DNA from: Elusimicrobiota bacterium | Lineage (GTDB): Bacteria > Elusimicrobiota > Elusimicrobia > FEN-1173 | Length of the DNA stretch: 64,000 nt | NCBI GenBank assembly: GCA_016788905.1 | Contig: JAEURZ010000002.1 | Span: forward strand, 1 to 64,000 | Direction of reading: 5' to 3' | Made by a program: the position numbers and the translations under genes | Part shown: positions 28,958 through 38,496 of the stretch, one piece after another | Numbering within the stretch: position 1 is the stretch's first letter | Layout of the letters: the number at the start of each line of letters is the position of its first letter | Notes under the pieces: generated by a model | The model's input: only the letters and a program-made list of their open reading frames with translations | Told to the model about the DNA's origin: nothing | The model's database searches: none

Positions 28958-29525
28958 CCAAGCCCGCGAGGATTGTGAGACGGACCAACCCACTTCCCAA
29001 CAAAAACCCCAGCCCGAGCATCGCCCAAGTAAAATAGCCCAGCCACTTGACTTTAACGGGAACGATAAAAAAGAGGAGAACTTCCACGTGAGGAAACAAT
29101 GTCGCGAACGCCAAGAAAAAACTGGCTTGCAGGTATCCGTTCGTTAAAGGTCCCGCCAAAGGCAGAAGCCCTACTAACGCGGTGGCCACCACACCCACCA
29201 GGAAATAAACCGTGAACCGTCCTGATCCCCACGCGTGCTCCAAGGCGGTCACCATGGTGTGAAGAAACAAAAACCAGACAAACATCAAAACGACACTCAT
29301 CACGGTGGGAGATCCCAAGGAAGAGGCAGAGGTAAACGGAGGGACAAAAACAAAGGTGACCAGACGCCACCATTGTCCCTCCCACAGAGCATCGTGAGAA
29401 AGATTGAGGAGACCGATCAGCCCCGGGTGAAGAAGGTTGAACAAAAAGACGAGAACGTTTGAAAAAACAATAATGAGGGGCAACCCTTCGATGCCACCGA
29501 AGGCGCCCCATCGAATACGGCTCAT
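28866..29525 (-). CDS. Rhomboid-like membrane protein lacking catalytic residues
   Basis: The 219-residue protein has the six-helix rhomboid layout: the first helix LPLIIVFSNVLVFLF, the loop with LWEGQWWRLVTFVFVPP, then HTMVTALEHAWGSGRFTVYF, and a later FFLAFATLFPHVEVLLFFIV like other rhomboid-type proteins. The GxSG serine motif that should precede ATLFP is not there (the stretch reads NGYLQASFFLAF) and no histidine is found in the last helix. It is therefore probably an inactive relative. AAGGA lies 11 bases before the ATG. Confidence 0.75.
   Translation of the reverse strand: MSRIRWGAFGGIEGLPLIIVFSNVLVFLFNLLHPGLIGLLNLSHDALWEGQWWRLVTFVFVPPFTSASSLGSPTVMSVVLMFVWFLFLHTMVTALEHAWGSGRFTVYFLVGVVATALVGLLPLAGPLTNGYLQASFFLAFATLFPHVEVLLFFIVPVKVKWLGYFTWAMLGLGFLLGSGLVRLTILAGLVNYFLILGPDLWDQVRLRWETFRNRRRFRN
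28869..28896. repeat. Perfect 28-bp palindrome
   Basis: GTTTCGAAACCG (28869-28880) is followed by its exact reverse complement across the centre TCGA. It lies where the small basic frame and the rhomboid-like gene overlap tail to tail, and both reading frames use it. It may be a binding site or part of a two-way terminator, though no T tract is present. Confidence 0.9.
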
Positions 29526-29610
29526 GAAAATCTGAATCCTTTTGGAAACGACAAGCCCTCCCCACCGCCCAAAACCGAGGGCAACGGGGGGACCGCGTCG
29601 CTCATAAAGT

Positions 29611-29835
29611 TTAGGCGGAGGGGGCGGGTTTCGCCTCAGGCTTTACGTTTGCGGCGGCGGGTCCCTTCGGCCCTTGAGCCACTTCGAACTCCACACCCTG
29701 CCCATCCACAAGTACCTTATCTTTCCCTTTCGCCTCAACGGCGGAATGGTGGACAAACACTTCAGGGCTTCCATCTTCCGGTACCAAGAACCCATAGCCC
29801 TTCACCCGGTTGTACCATTTCACTTTGCCTTTCAT
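29611..29835 (-). CDS. Cold-shock domain protein
   Basis: A 74-residue CspA-type protein: [20 protein letters not shown] contains RNA-binding motif RNP1 and VFVHHSAV is RNP2. It would bind single-stranded RNA or DNA. The start at ATG 29835 follows GGGAGG; an upstream in-frame extension of nine residues is outside the domain. After the domain (about 1-62) comes a short proline/alanine tail. It follows folD in the same direction. Confidence 0.95.
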   Translation of the reverse strand: MKGKVKWYNRVKGYGFLVPEDGSPEVFVHHSAVEAKGKDKVLVDGQGVEFEVAQGPKGPAAANVKPEAKPAPSA

Positions 29836-29864
29836 ACACACCTCCCGTTGATCAAGAGTCACGC

Positions 29865-30731
29865 CTATGATAACTGATTTTCAGCCGCTTGAACCGTATT
29901 TGAAAGAAGAAAAGCCACCGTCAGGGGGCCCACCCCCCCCGGGACGGGGGTCAGCGCCCCAGCCACTTCCCGAACCCCCGCAAAGTCCACGTCGCCAAAC
30001 AAACCGTCCGCTGTTCGGTTCATTCCGACATCCACAACAACAGCCCCGGGTTTGATCCACTCTTTTTTCACAAACTTCGGGGACCCGATGGCCGCCACAA
30101 GGATATCCGCCTGACGACAAACCTCCTCCAACTTGTCGGTGCGGGAATGGGCGAGGGTCACCGTGGCGTCCGCGGCCAAGAGCATCATGGCCAGGGGTTT
30201 CCCCACCAAACTGGAACGCCCCACCACCACGGCCCGCCGCCAAGCGATGGGGACATCGTTTTGGCGCAACAATTCCATCACCCCCGCCGGAGTACACGGC
30301 AAGGGAACCCCCGAAGCTAAAACGTCTTTCCAGGATTTGAGTTGCATCCATCGCCCCTGGTTGGCGGGGTGAAGACCGTCCGCGTCTTTGGCGGGATCCA
30401 ATGCCAAAAGGACAGCTTCCGGATTCAAACCTTTCGGGAGAGGAAGCTGAACGATGATCCCATGGACCCGGGGGTCCCGATTCAACCGATGGATTTCGTT
30501 CAGCAGTCCCTGCTGCGAAATCGTGGCGGGCAACGGAACGTGAATGGAAACCATTCCCGCCGCTTCGCACTTTTTAATCTTCTGTCCAACGTAAACCTGT
30601 GACGCGGGGTCTTCCCCGACCAACACCGTGGCCAACCCCGGGGTCAGCCCTCGTCCCACCAAAACCTTCACACGCTCCCCAACCCCCGCCAACACCTGGG
30701 CCGCAGCCGCTTTTCCATCCAACAGTTTCAT
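29865..30731 (-). CDS. folD: Methylenetetrahydrofolate dehydrogenase / methenyltetrahydrofolate cyclohydrolase
   Basis: FolD interconverts one-carbon folates and supplies 10-formyltetrahydrofolate, the PurN donor. The 288-residue product shows the active-site Y47-x-x-x-K51 in [11 protein letters not shown], the cyclohydrolase block IIVQLPLP, the NADP-binding [17 protein letters not shown], and [13 protein letters not shown] near the end. The ATG at 30731 overlaps the upstream stop by ATGA; an ATG six bases upstream is the alternative. Confidence 0.97.
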   Translation of the reverse strand: MKLLDGKAAAAQVLAGVGERVKVLVGRGLTPGLATVLVGEDPASQVYVGQKIKKCEAAGMVSIHVPLPATISQQGLLNEIHRLNRDPRVHGIIVQLPLPKGLNPEAVLLALDPAKDADGLHPANQGRWMQLKSWKDVLASGVPLPCTPAGVMELLRQNDVPIAWRRAVVVGRSSLVGKPLAMMLLAADATVTLAHSRTDKLEEVCRQADILVAAIGSPKFVKKEWIKPGAVVVDVGMNRTADGLFGDVDFAGVREVAGALTPVPGGVGPLTVAFLLSNTVQAAENQLS

Positions 30732-31246
30732 GGACATTGTTTTCCTCCTGAAAGAACCGCAACGTCCGCCATGACCACACCCAATTTCAAGGCCAACGCT
30801 TCCAGATTTTCAACGTCTTCCCGATTGTAGCGGAGCAGTGTTTCCAAAGCGTCAGGTTCCCCTCGGCGTGAGGCGTGCCAGAGCCGGATGGCCGCTAACC
30901 CATCGATTCCTTCACTGTCCCGATGAATGCCCAGCTGCCTCTCCACTTTTTTCAATCCGCCCTTGAGATCGTGGGCCCAACAATCCAACATCAGGTCACG
31001 GTGGGAAAACATGGAGTCCAAGTCCACACGAAGCTGATCCTTAAGAACCGGCAAATCGAAGCGAGCCCCATTGTAACTCATCAAACACTCCACCCCACTG
31101 AGAAAATTTAATAATTCCATTCGAGAAAAGTTCGGCCTCACCCACTGACGACATCCACGGTCCGGACGAAAGACACCCACCACGGTCAAGCGCCGCCCCT
31201 CATCGGTTTCAATATCAATGTAAGCCCGAATCAATGGGTCACCCAC
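30728..31246 (-). CDS. RNase H-like 3'-5' exonuclease (YprB type)
   Basis: The 172-residue product carries the acidic positions of a DEDDy exonuclease: D11 and E13 in AYIDIETDEG, D64 in YNGARFDLPVL, D84 in HRDLMLD, and Y140-x-x-x-D144 in RYNREDVENL. It resembles the ribonuclease H-like YprB domain (RNase_H_2). It begins with GTG, overlaps the lipid-kinase stop by 16 bases and the folD start by ATGA. The nucleic acid substrate is unknown. Confidence 0.85.
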   Translation of the reverse strand: MGDPLIRAYIDIETDEGRRLTVVGVFRPDRGCRQWVRPNFSRMELLNFLSGVECLMSYNGARFDLPVLKDQLRVDLDSMFSHRDLMLDCWAHDLKGGLKKVERQLGIHRDSEGIDGLAAIRLWHASRRGEPDALETLLRYNREDVENLEALALKLGVVMADVAVLSGGKQCP

Positions 31247-32115
31247 AGTTTGACTTTTTCGGGAAGAACGGAAAATTCCATTTCGCGGGCCGACGCCGTC
31301 GAGGGGGGCTCACCGTCCACCTGGGGCCAGACCGGCACGTCGGTGATGAATCTCAAGCGATCCGTTGTGATCTTCGTTATTTTACTGTCAAAGAGGGACC
31401 GGCCCCACCGTCCCCGAAGAAGCCGCAACGCCAATCGCGCTTTGTTGCGAGCCGGCACCAAGTAGAACCGGAGCTTTCCGTCTTCGGGAGACACCCCCGA
31501 CTCAAAATAGAGACCCCCCGAAAAATAGGGGCCTGACGCCGCCAAGGAAAAATAATAGCGTCCTTCCAAGCGGCCAGCGGTCCATTGGGCGGTAACCCCG
31601 ATCGGGCCCATGGCAAGCAAAACCCGCCACGGAGGATCCTTTTTCTCATACGACGATCGCGGACGGCCAAACCCGGCGTTGTTGATGAATACATCCTCCC
31701 CATCGAAGGTCGGAGAACCGGGGACTGATTTCCAGGCGACACGGGCCAAGGTGAGTGAAGCGAGGCGGCCCTGGGGTGAGGGCGCTTCCCATCGGCCCCA
31801 ACTTTCTTTGGACAAACCGTAATAGCGCGCTAAATCGTTGCAGGTTCCCGCTGGAACTAACGCCAATTCCATTTGATCCAACGCGCCCCGCCGCCAGAGC
31901 CCTTGAACGACCCGGTGAAGCGTTCCGTCCCCTCCCCAAACCACCAAGCGAGTGATCTTGACTTTCAAAGCCCAATCCAGAAGGGTTTCCGTGTGGTGGG
32001 GATGTTGACGGGAAATCAAGGCCCACTGAGCCAGGTCCCGGCCAAAGGTCGTCAAAGCGGTCACCCAGGGCGCTTGGCGGAACGATGGGTTCATCAAATG
32101 AAATACGTTTGGCAT
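31231..32115 (-). CDS. Diacylglycerol kinase-family lipid kinase
   Basis: The 294-residue product has the DAGK catalytic fold: the nucleotide loop VVWGGDGTLHRVVQGL (about 58-73), the ALVPAGTCNDLARYYG block that binds substrate, and the C-terminal beta domain with VWPQVDGEPP. Members phosphorylate diacylglycerol, sphingoid or undecaprenol-related lipids; the substrate is not decided by sequence. It diverges from typA with a 152-base shared upstream region. Confidence 0.88.
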   Translation of the reverse strand: MPNVFHLMNPSFRQAPWVTALTTFGRDLAQWALISRQHPHHTETLLDWALKVKITRLVVWGGDGTLHRVVQGLWRRGALDQMELALVPAGTCNDLARYYGLSKESWGRWEAPSPQGRLASLTLARVAWKSVPGSPTFDGEDVFINNAGFGRPRSSYEKKDPPWRVLLAMGPIGVTAQWTAGRLEGRYYFSLAASGPYFSGGLYFESGVSPEDGKLRFYLVPARNKARLALRLLRGRWGRSLFDSKITKITTDRLRFITDVPVWPQVDGEPPSTASAREMEFSVLPEKVKLWVTH

Positions 32116-32150
32116 TGAACCTCTATTTAAGCATGTTCGGAAACGATTTG

Positions 32151-32159
32151 TGGTATAAT
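32151..32159 (+). promoter_or_regulatory. Extended -10 promoter upstream of typA
   Basis: TGGTATAAT is an exact extended -10 element (TGn plus TATAAT at 32154-32159). No good -35 hexamer is found at normal spacing, as is common for extended -10 promoters. It would give a leader of about 100 bases before the typA ATG. Confidence 0.6.
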
Positions 32160-32267
32160 GTTCCCGTTTACTCGACCTCCCCTCCTCTCTATTTCACGAT
32201 TGCCGAGAAAATCGATCGGGCCGATGAGTGGCTCGGGACGGGAAATTTACTTGCTGTTAAGGATCCC

Positions 32268-34142
32268 ATGGACCTCTCCACCCCATCACCACTCAAGAAC
32301 ACGTCGCTTCGACGTCGGAACGATGTTCGTAATATCGCCATTATCGCTCACGTTGACCACGGGAAGACGACCTTGGTTGACGCCATGTTTCGCCAAACCG
32401 GGGAATTCAAGGTCAAAGCAGACCAGGCCCAGGAATGTTTGATGGACTCCAACCCCCAGGAACGGGAACGGGGCATCACCATTTTAGCGAAATGCACTTC
32501 GGTCCAAGTGGGGGAGACGCGCATCAACATTGTAGACACCCCGGGCCACGCGGATTTCGGCAGCGAAGTGGAACGCATCTTGACCATGGTGGACGGTGTT
32601 ATCCTTTTAATCGACGCGCTCGATGGTCCCATGCCCCAAACCCGTTTCGTGCTCAGAAAATCGCTCGAACTGGGACTGAAACCCATTGTGGTCATCAACA
32701 AAGTGGACAGACCCTTCGCGGATCCCCCGAAAGCCCTCAACAACACTTTCGACCTCTTTGTGGATTTGGAAGCCTCCGATGAACAACTGGATTTTCCCAT
32801 CCTCTACGCCTCCGGAAAAGACGGCTGGGCCAGCGATGACTTACATACGCCCTCCAAAGACCTTCAGCCTCTTTTCGCCGCGATCGTCCGCCATGTTCCC
32901 GGCCCCGCGGCCGATCCGGACAGCCCCCTCCAAATGCTCACCACGATGGTGGATTACAACAGCTATGTGGGGCGAATCGCCATCGGCATGATCCACGCGG
33001 GCCGGATTGAAAAGAACCAAGCCGTAACGCTCATGAAACAGGACGGTCGCACCCTTTCGGCCCGTGTCATGAAACTCTATGGTTTCTTCGGACTGGAACG
33101 ACGGGAAATCTTTTCCGCCCAAGCGGGAGACATCGTGGCGGTCGCCGGAATGGAGGAGGCCCGCGTGGGAGACACAGTGGCCGCGGCCGAGAACCCCCAA
33201 GCCTTGCCACCGCTTGAAATTGATGAGCCCACCCTTTCCATCGAATTCATGGTCAACGACAGCCCTTTTTCCGGTCGCGAGGGAAAGTTCATGACATCGC
33301 GTCATCTGCGCGAACGGTTGGAACAGGAGCTTAAAACCAACGTGGGGCTGAACGTAGAAGAAATGGCTCTCAATACCTTCAAGGTTTCGGGCCGAGGAGA
33401 GTTGCATTTATCGGTTTTGATCGAAACCATGAGACGGGAAGGTTTTGAACTCGCCGTTTCTCGTCCCCAGGTGATTTTAAAAACAGAGAATGGAAAGGTT
33501 CTCGAACCGGCCGAGTATTTGTTGGTGGATGTGGAACAAACGTACCAGGGCGTGGTGATCGAAAACCTCGGGAAACGGGGTCTGGCCATGAAAAACATGC
33601 ACGTGGATGGCCATCACCGCGTTCGCTTGGAAGGGGTGATCACGGCCAGAGCGTTGATCGGGTTTAAGGCAGAGCTTCTGGCGCAAACAAAGGGAACCGG
33701 ACTTATGCACCACAGTTTCCACGGTTATGTTCCCCGTTCCAGTGGCGCGACGCGCCGGGCGGCGGGAGTGCTTGTCGCCAAAGAATCGGGTCTGGCCACG
33801 TCCTATGCCCTGCAAAGTCTCCAGGAACGCTCCGTTCTTTTCGTTGCCCCCCAAATGGACATCTACGCCGGGATGATCGTCGGTCAAAATTCGCGTGAAA
33901 ACGATATGGTGGTCAACCCCTGCAAAAAGAAAGCGCTCACCAACATGCGTGCCGCCGGCTCCGATGATATTGTTCAACTCACACCCCCCCGGATCTTTAC
34001 TTTGGAACAGGCCATCGCTTACATTGAAGATGATGAGTTGGCTGAAATTACCCCCAAACTTATTCGGCTTCGCAAAAAAGAGTTGGACCACAGCCTGCGC
34101 CGAAAATTCGAGAAACGAGAAGAAGATTTATCGGATGAATAA
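32268..34142 (+). CDS. typA: Translational GTPase TypA/BipA
   Basis: TypA is a ribosome-associated GTPase of the EF-G family involved in ribosome assembly and stress growth. The P-loop AHVDHGKTTLVDA (G at 31, K at 32-33) is in the N-terminal G domain, with DTPGHADFG (G3), NKVDRP (G4), and the C-terminal TypA-specific domain containing VNPCKKKALTNMRAAGSDD. The start at 32268 follows AAGGA; the open upstream frame to 32085 crosses the promoter. The 624 residues match the family. Confidence 0.97.
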   Translation: MDLSTPSPLKNTSLRRRNDVRNIAIIAHVDHGKTTLVDAMFRQTGEFKVKADQAQECLMDSNPQERERGITILAKCTSVQVGETRINIVDTPGHADFGSEVERILTMVDGVILLIDALDGPMPQTRFVLRKSLELGLKPIVVINKVDRPFADPPKALNNTFDLFVDLEASDEQLDFPILYASGKDGWASDDLHTPSKDLQPLFAAIVRHVPGPAADPDSPLQMLTTMVDYNSYVGRIAIGMIHAGRIEKNQAVTLMKQDGRTLSARVMKLYGFFGLERREIFSAQAGDIVAVAGMEEARVGDTVAAAENPQALPPLEIDEPTLSIEFMVNDSPFSGREGKFMTSRHLRERLEQELKTNVGLNVEEMALNTFKVSGRGELHLSVLIETMRREGFELAVSRPQVILKTENGKVLEPAEYLLVDVEQTYQGVVIENLGKRGLAMKNMHVDGHHRVRLEGVITARALIGFKAELLAQTKGTGLMHHSFHGYVPRSSGATRRAAGVLVAKESGLATSYALQSLQERSVLFVAPQMDIYAGMIVGQNSRENDMVVNPCKKKALTNMRAAGSDDIVQLTPPRIFTLEQAIAYIEDDELAEITPKLIRLRKKELDHSLRRKFEKREEDLSDE

Positions 34143-34163
34143 ATCTCGCTGGAGGATGTAGCC

Positions 34164-35357
34164 ATGATCATTCGACCCCAATCCAAAGGATTTATTTGCC
34201 TGACCGCCCATCCGGACGGTTGTGCTAAAAACGTGGCGGACCAAATCGCCCTCGCTCGATCGACCGGAAAAAAGCAAGGGCCCCGGAACGTCCTTATTAT
34301 TGGAGCGTCGGCAGGTTACGGACTTTCCAGCCGCGTGATGGCGGCCTTTGGTTACGGAGCTAAAACATTGGGCGTTTTTTATGAAAAACCCGCCGATGAA
34401 AAACGAACCGCTTCCCCCGGATGGTACCACACGGCAGCGTTCGAACGGGAAGCCCACGCGGCCGGATTGCAAGCGGCCAGCGTGAACGGAGACGCCTTTT
34501 CCAACGACATTAAAAAGAAGACCCTCTCCCTTCTGAAACAATCGTTCGGGCCCGTGGACCTGGTGGTGTATAGCCTGGCGTCCCCCCGACGTGTTCATCC
34601 CGAGACCGGGGAAATCTTCTCGTCTGTCCTTAAACCTATTCTTAGACCCTATTCTTCAAAAACAATCCATTTCCAAACGGGGGTAATTTCAGACGTGGCG
34701 ATCGCCCCCGCCACCCAAGCGGAAATCAGTCAAACGGTTGCTGTTATGGGTGGAGAAGACTGGAACCTATGGATGGAAGCGTTGGAGGGAGAAGGATTGC
34801 TGGCCCCGAACGCGACCACGGTGGCCTATTCCTACGCGGGCCCGGAACTCACCGAACCTATTTATCGACGCGGGACCATTGGCCGTGCGAAAGATCACCT
34901 TGAAACCATGGCCCTTCATTTAAATCAACGTCTGGGCCGAACCGGAGGACGCGCGGTCGTTTCCGTTAACAAAGCGTTGGTGACCCAAGCCAGCTCGGCG
35001 ATCCCGGTGATGCCTCTCTATATTTCGATCCTTTATAAAACGATGAAATCCCGGGGCCTACACGAAGGTTGCATGGAGCAAATGGCCCGTCTTTTTAACG
35101 ATCACTTGTATGCCGACACCCCCCCCCCTCGGGACGAAGCCAACCGGATTCGAATCGACGATTGGGAAATGCGGGCCGACGTTCAAAATTCAGTGGCCCG
35201 CGCCTGGGATCTGGTCAACGCCCGAAACGTGGAACGCTGGACGGATCTGGCGGGGTACAAAGAGGATTTCTTTAAACTTTTTGGCTTTGGAAGGGAGGGA
35301 ATCGATGAGTTGATTGACGTAAATCCTATTGTTCCCATTCCTTCCTTAGAACCTTAG
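34164..35357 (+). CDS. fabV: Trans-2-enoyl-CoA/ACP reductase, FabV type
   Basis: FabV performs the last reduction of each fatty acid elongation cycle with NADH. The 397-residue product starts IIRPQSKGFICLTAHPDGC, as in the family. The nucleotide motif is GASAGYGLSSR (47-57). The catalytic pair Y234-x8-K243 lies in PIYRRGTIGRAK, and AYSYAGPELT is conserved just before. FabV enzymes usually resist triclosan. GGAGG precedes the ATG; it follows typA by 21 bases and is probably co-transcribed. Confidence 0.97.
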   Translation: MIIRPQSKGFICLTAHPDGCAKNVADQIALARSTGKKQGPRNVLIIGASAGYGLSSRVMAAFGYGAKTLGVFYEKPADEKRTASPGWYHTAAFEREAHAAGLQAASVNGDAFSNDIKKKTLSLLKQSFGPVDLVVYSLASPRRVHPETGEIFSSVLKPILRPYSSKTIHFQTGVISDVAIAPATQAEISQTVAVMGGEDWNLWMEALEGEGLLAPNATTVAYSYAGPELTEPIYRRGTIGRAKDHLETMALHLNQRLGRTGGRAVVSVNKALVTQASSAIPVMPLYISILYKTMKSRGLHEGCMEQMARLFNDHLYADTPPPRDEANRIRIDDWEMRADVQNSVARAWDLVNARNVERWTDLAGYKEDFFKLFGFGREGIDELIDVNPIVPIPSLEP

Positions 35358-35479
35358 AAAAGGATTTGCCCACTAAAACGCGCTCATCCCCTCTTTGAAG
35401 CGCCAACGGCCGTGCGCGGAACGTGCCCCGAAACAATGGGAAGTGCCCCCAGGGCCGGCCTCACCTTCTCCTTCGGGCG

Positions 35480-37624
35480 TCACTCCCACCAGGCTTTTTT
35501 TGACGAGGAGGACGACGTCTTCCCTCTGGGCTGTTTCGGTTCTGTGGGAGGAAAATTCTTTAACGATTCGCCGGACCGAACCTTCGTTTCTTGAGACGAT
35601 TTTCGCGGTTTCGTTCGCGACGAAGTTTTTTGTGTTACTTTAGAGGAAGTCCCCCTCCGAATTTGAATGCGAGACGTGGGATTGCTTTTTTTGGGGACCG
35701 TATTTTCCTTCTCCGTAAAATCCTCCTGGAGGGCTTCGTCCGCTCGAGTCACATCCACCCCCATCAGGCTATAGCGGTTGCGAAGTTTCGTGAGTTGGTA
35801 TTTCTTTTTAACCCCCGATCCTCCCGTCAAAAGAATCGCTTTCACTTTTTCATTAAACTCCGCTTGCTGGGCGACCAACCGCGCCTGAAGGGCGCGCTGA
35901 AGGGCCAACGCCTCTTGGAGAGGGTTGAGATCCACCCGCGTGCCTTTGTATGTGTCGTTAAGATTTTGAAGAAAAACAAGATCAGGTTCAAAAAAGACTT
36001 CTGGATATCCGTAAGGAAAGTGTGTGTTTAATTCCTGATCCAGAACCGCTTGGTCCGCGGCCCGAACAGAGCGCCACCGGGTGGACCACTGCCCCGCAGC
36101 GGTACTCAAGAGAAAGACCCCCGCACATCCCAGAGCCAGGACGGTCCCTCGAGAAAAATAGTTCCGGGTCCTGACAAGGATCGCCGCCAAAACACCGGCT
36201 CCAAGGAAACCCAGGGTAAGTTGTAAACCACAAGCCCACAAAAAGGGGCCCGTCTTATGCAACCCTTTCTCAATTTGCCAAAACCATAGGGCTTGAACCA
36301 CGGTGGCGATCAACGCTCCCGATCCCCCAGCCAGGACGACGTCTTGAATCACTTTTCCATTCCAAGCCCGAAAAATGTCGCGTGCCACGGCGTGATCAGG
36401 GCTATAGGAAAGCGCTTCTCGGGCCTGGGAAAGTGCTTTTTTCCAGTCGCCCTGTGCCCGGGCTTCTTCCGCTAAAGTCGCCGCTGAAACACCAAACGAC
36501 GTCAGTGGGTCCTTTTCAGCAATGAGTTGGGTGGTCCCCGGTAACATCCAATAGGCAAACTCCTGCCCAGAACAGTAGCCACTGATTCGAACCACGGAAC
36601 CTTCAACCATTTCCAATCGGCGTTTGACCACCCGCGTGTTCGGGGAAAGGTAAGACTTCTCCCTCTCCACCAACTCGTTGAGTGCGTTTCGGAGAGGCGT
36701 GGGGACATCCGCTTCTTTCACTTGTTTCTCTAAACTCTCTTTCATATCAAGAGATAACGACCCCACATCCACCGCCTTTTGGAGCGCCAGGTCCAACACG
36801 TCCCGAGGCCCCCTTTCCACCAAGGAGGCGCTTCGCGCCTGCACCGGCTTAAACGCGGACTGAAACGCTTGACCGGAAATTACTTTTTTTTGCCCACCGC
36901 ATGAGGCGCAAACCGTTTTGCCTTGTCCCAAACATTTGACGCAGGGCTTTTTTCCCCCTCCCCCACACGCAGGACACGTTAATTTCCCTCCCGAGCAATG
37001 GGTACAGGGAAACTTCCCTTTTCCCGCGCAAGCGTCACACCCCGCGGAACGTCCCCCGACTTCACCGGAAGAGAGACGTCCTTCCCCGGCACACCGAAGA
37101 CAAGGAACCTTTTCGGATCCTTTGCAATAGACGCACGGTTGTCGACCCACCCCCATACAGGTCGGACAGGACTCAACCCCCTTCCCCAGACAGGGCTTAC
37201 AGCCGGTTTCTCCCTGTTGAAAACAATCCCGGCAATCCTCCACAGACAAGGTCCCAGGAAGAAAATATGAATCCGCGTGAAGAGTAAAATCCATCCGCTC
37301 TTCGGAAGGAAACGACCAAAGGTCCGGAAGGCCCACTCCGGGGCCCGCTGGAGACCCGCTGGCGGGAGGAATACGACGCGCCTCTTCCTCGTTAAACGGT
37401 TTCACAAAGGGACGAGGAACCGCCTCACGCGTTTCCAGAAGAAGTTGAAGCGTAAAAGCATAGGCAGGAACCCGTTCCCCTCGGGTCACATGAAAATTCT
37501 TTTCAACCTGATCGCGCGTCGCTGTGTTTTGGGAGCGAAGATGCGCCAGAAGGGCGTCTTTAAGAGGATCAAGCTCCTCGGGTGTCAGTTCCTGGACCTT
37601 GAGAATCGGAATCAATAACGGCAA
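35480..37624 (-). CDS. Large membrane protein with an array of ten CxxC zinc motifs
   Basis: I do not recognise this 714-residue protein as a whole. Residues 131-242 hold ten CxxC pairs at C131, 142, 153, 164, 175, 196, 207, 217, 228 and 239, spaced almost exactly every 11 residues, with glycines between them (CxxCxGxG). This resembles the DnaJ zinc-finger domain, which has four such motifs. There is a conserved-looking N-terminal region, a helical middle (about 265-440), three membrane helices (about 447-471, 485-508 and 518-537), another charged stretch, and a basic serine-rich tail. There is no J domain. It stands alone, facing fabV tail to tail. Confidence 0.8.
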   Translation of the reverse strand: MPLLIPILKVQELTPEELDPLKDALLAHLRSQNTATRDQVEKNFHVTRGERVPAYAFTLQLLLETREAVPRPFVKPFNEEEARRIPPASGSPAGPGVGLPDLWSFPSEERMDFTLHADSYFLPGTLSVEDCRDCFQQGETGCKPCLGKGVESCPTCMGVGRQPCVYCKGSEKVPCLRCAGEGRLSSGEVGGRSAGCDACAGKGKFPCTHCSGGKLTCPACGGGGKKPCVKCLGQGKTVCASCGGQKKVISGQAFQSAFKPVQARSASLVERGPRDVLDLALQKAVDVGSLSLDMKESLEKQVKEADVPTPLRNALNELVEREKSYLSPNTRVVKRRLEMVEGSVVRISGYCSGQEFAYWMLPGTTQLIAEKDPLTSFGVSAATLAEEARAQGDWKKALSQAREALSYSPDHAVARDIFRAWNGKVIQDVVLAGGSGALIATVVQALWFWQIEKGLHKTGPFLWACGLQLTLGFLGAGVLAAILVRTRNYFSRGTVLALGCAGVFLLSTAAGQWSTRWRSVRAADQAVLDQELNTHFPYGYPEVFFEPDLVFLQNLNDTYKGTRVDLNPLQEALALQRALQARLVAQQAEFNEKVKAILLTGGSGVKKKYQLTKLRNRYSLMGVDVTRADEALQEDFTEKENTVPKKSNPTSRIQIRRGTSSKVTQKTSSRTKPRKSSQETKVRSGESLKNFPPTEPKQPRGKTSSSSSKKAWWE

Positions 37625-37758
37625 AGAGAGACCTCGATTGAGAACGGATTGATTTTTAAACCGCCCATTAGTTTAAGGTCAATTTCGTTCTTGGTCAAGG
37701 GGCAGAAGAATCCCCCTTCGCTTCGAGGTTTGCCGCCCCATTTGGAAAAGAGGGGTGA

Positions 37759-38496
37759 TCAAGGGCGCGACCGGACCCCCCGATCCCTTCGAAAAAGTTC
37801 ATAGAGGAGTGCCGCCGTCGCACAGGACGCGTTAAGGGAAGGAGCGCGTCCTGCCCCGGGAACAGCGATGAGGTGATCACAGCGTTCTCGCACCAAACGA
37901 TGGAGTCCCTCGCCTTCAGCTCCGATGACGAGCGCCACCGGAAGCGTCAGATCGCCACGATCACAAGGTTCCCCTTCGGAGTCCGCTCCGTAAACCCAAT
38001 ACCCTTTTTCTTTGAGCTCAATCAAGGTTTGGGCCGTGTTCGCCACTTGAACCACTGGAACCATTCCTAAGGTTCCCGCCGCGGCCTTGGCCACCACACC
38101 GGTGATCCCCGCCGCGCGCCAGCGAGGAAGGATCACGCCCCCTGTTCCAAAAAAAGCCGCGTTGCGCAAAATTGCTCCTAAATTGTGGGGATCGGTAATT
38201 CCGTCCAAAACCAACAAGGGGGACGGTTGACCGAGGGCCCAAAGATCGTCCAGGGTTTGGTACGCGTGCGCGGTCACTCGGGCGACAGCTCCCTGATGAA
38301 CCACCCCAGGAGCGATCCCCGCTATCCGTTGACGGTCCACCCATTGAAAAACAACGCGTTGTTCCTTCGCCAATTGAACCAACTCATTGACCGCGTCCCC
38401 TCCCGGCCCCCGCAAAAGCCAAAGTTTGTTCACACGCCCTTCCCGCAGAGCCGCGGTCACAGGATGCTTTCCATAAACCAAGTCTTCTTCAATCAT
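37759..38496 (-). CDS. rlmB: 23S rRNA 2'-O-methyltransferase of the SpoU/RlmB type
   Basis: This is a SAM-dependent knotted (SPOUT) methyltransferase. The family blocks are DGITDPHNLGAILRNAAFF (motif 1), ALVIGAEGEGL (motif 2) and PSLNASCATAALLYE (motif 3). The N-terminal LVYGKHPVTAAL belongs to the RNA-recognition domain. The start ATG at 38496 overlaps the cysS stop by ATGA. Sequence alone does not prove position G2251 as the target, but the 245-residue form fits RlmB best. Confidence 0.9.
   Translation of the reverse strand: MIEEDLVYGKHPVTAALREGRVNKLWLLRGPGGDAVNELVQLAKEQRVVFQWVDRQRIAGIAPGVVHQGAVARVTAHAYQTLDDLWALGQPSPLLVLDGITDPHNLGAILRNAAFFGTGGVILPRWRAAGITGVVAKAAAGTLGMVPVVQVANTAQTLIELKEKGYWVYGADSEGEPCDRGDLTLPVALVIGAEGEGLHRLVRERCDHLIAVPGAGRAPSLNASCATAALLYELFRRDRGVRSRP

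Noticed and set aside
35109-35130. Run of C in fabV as a frameshift site
   Set aside because: The reading frame and family sequence continue normally through it.
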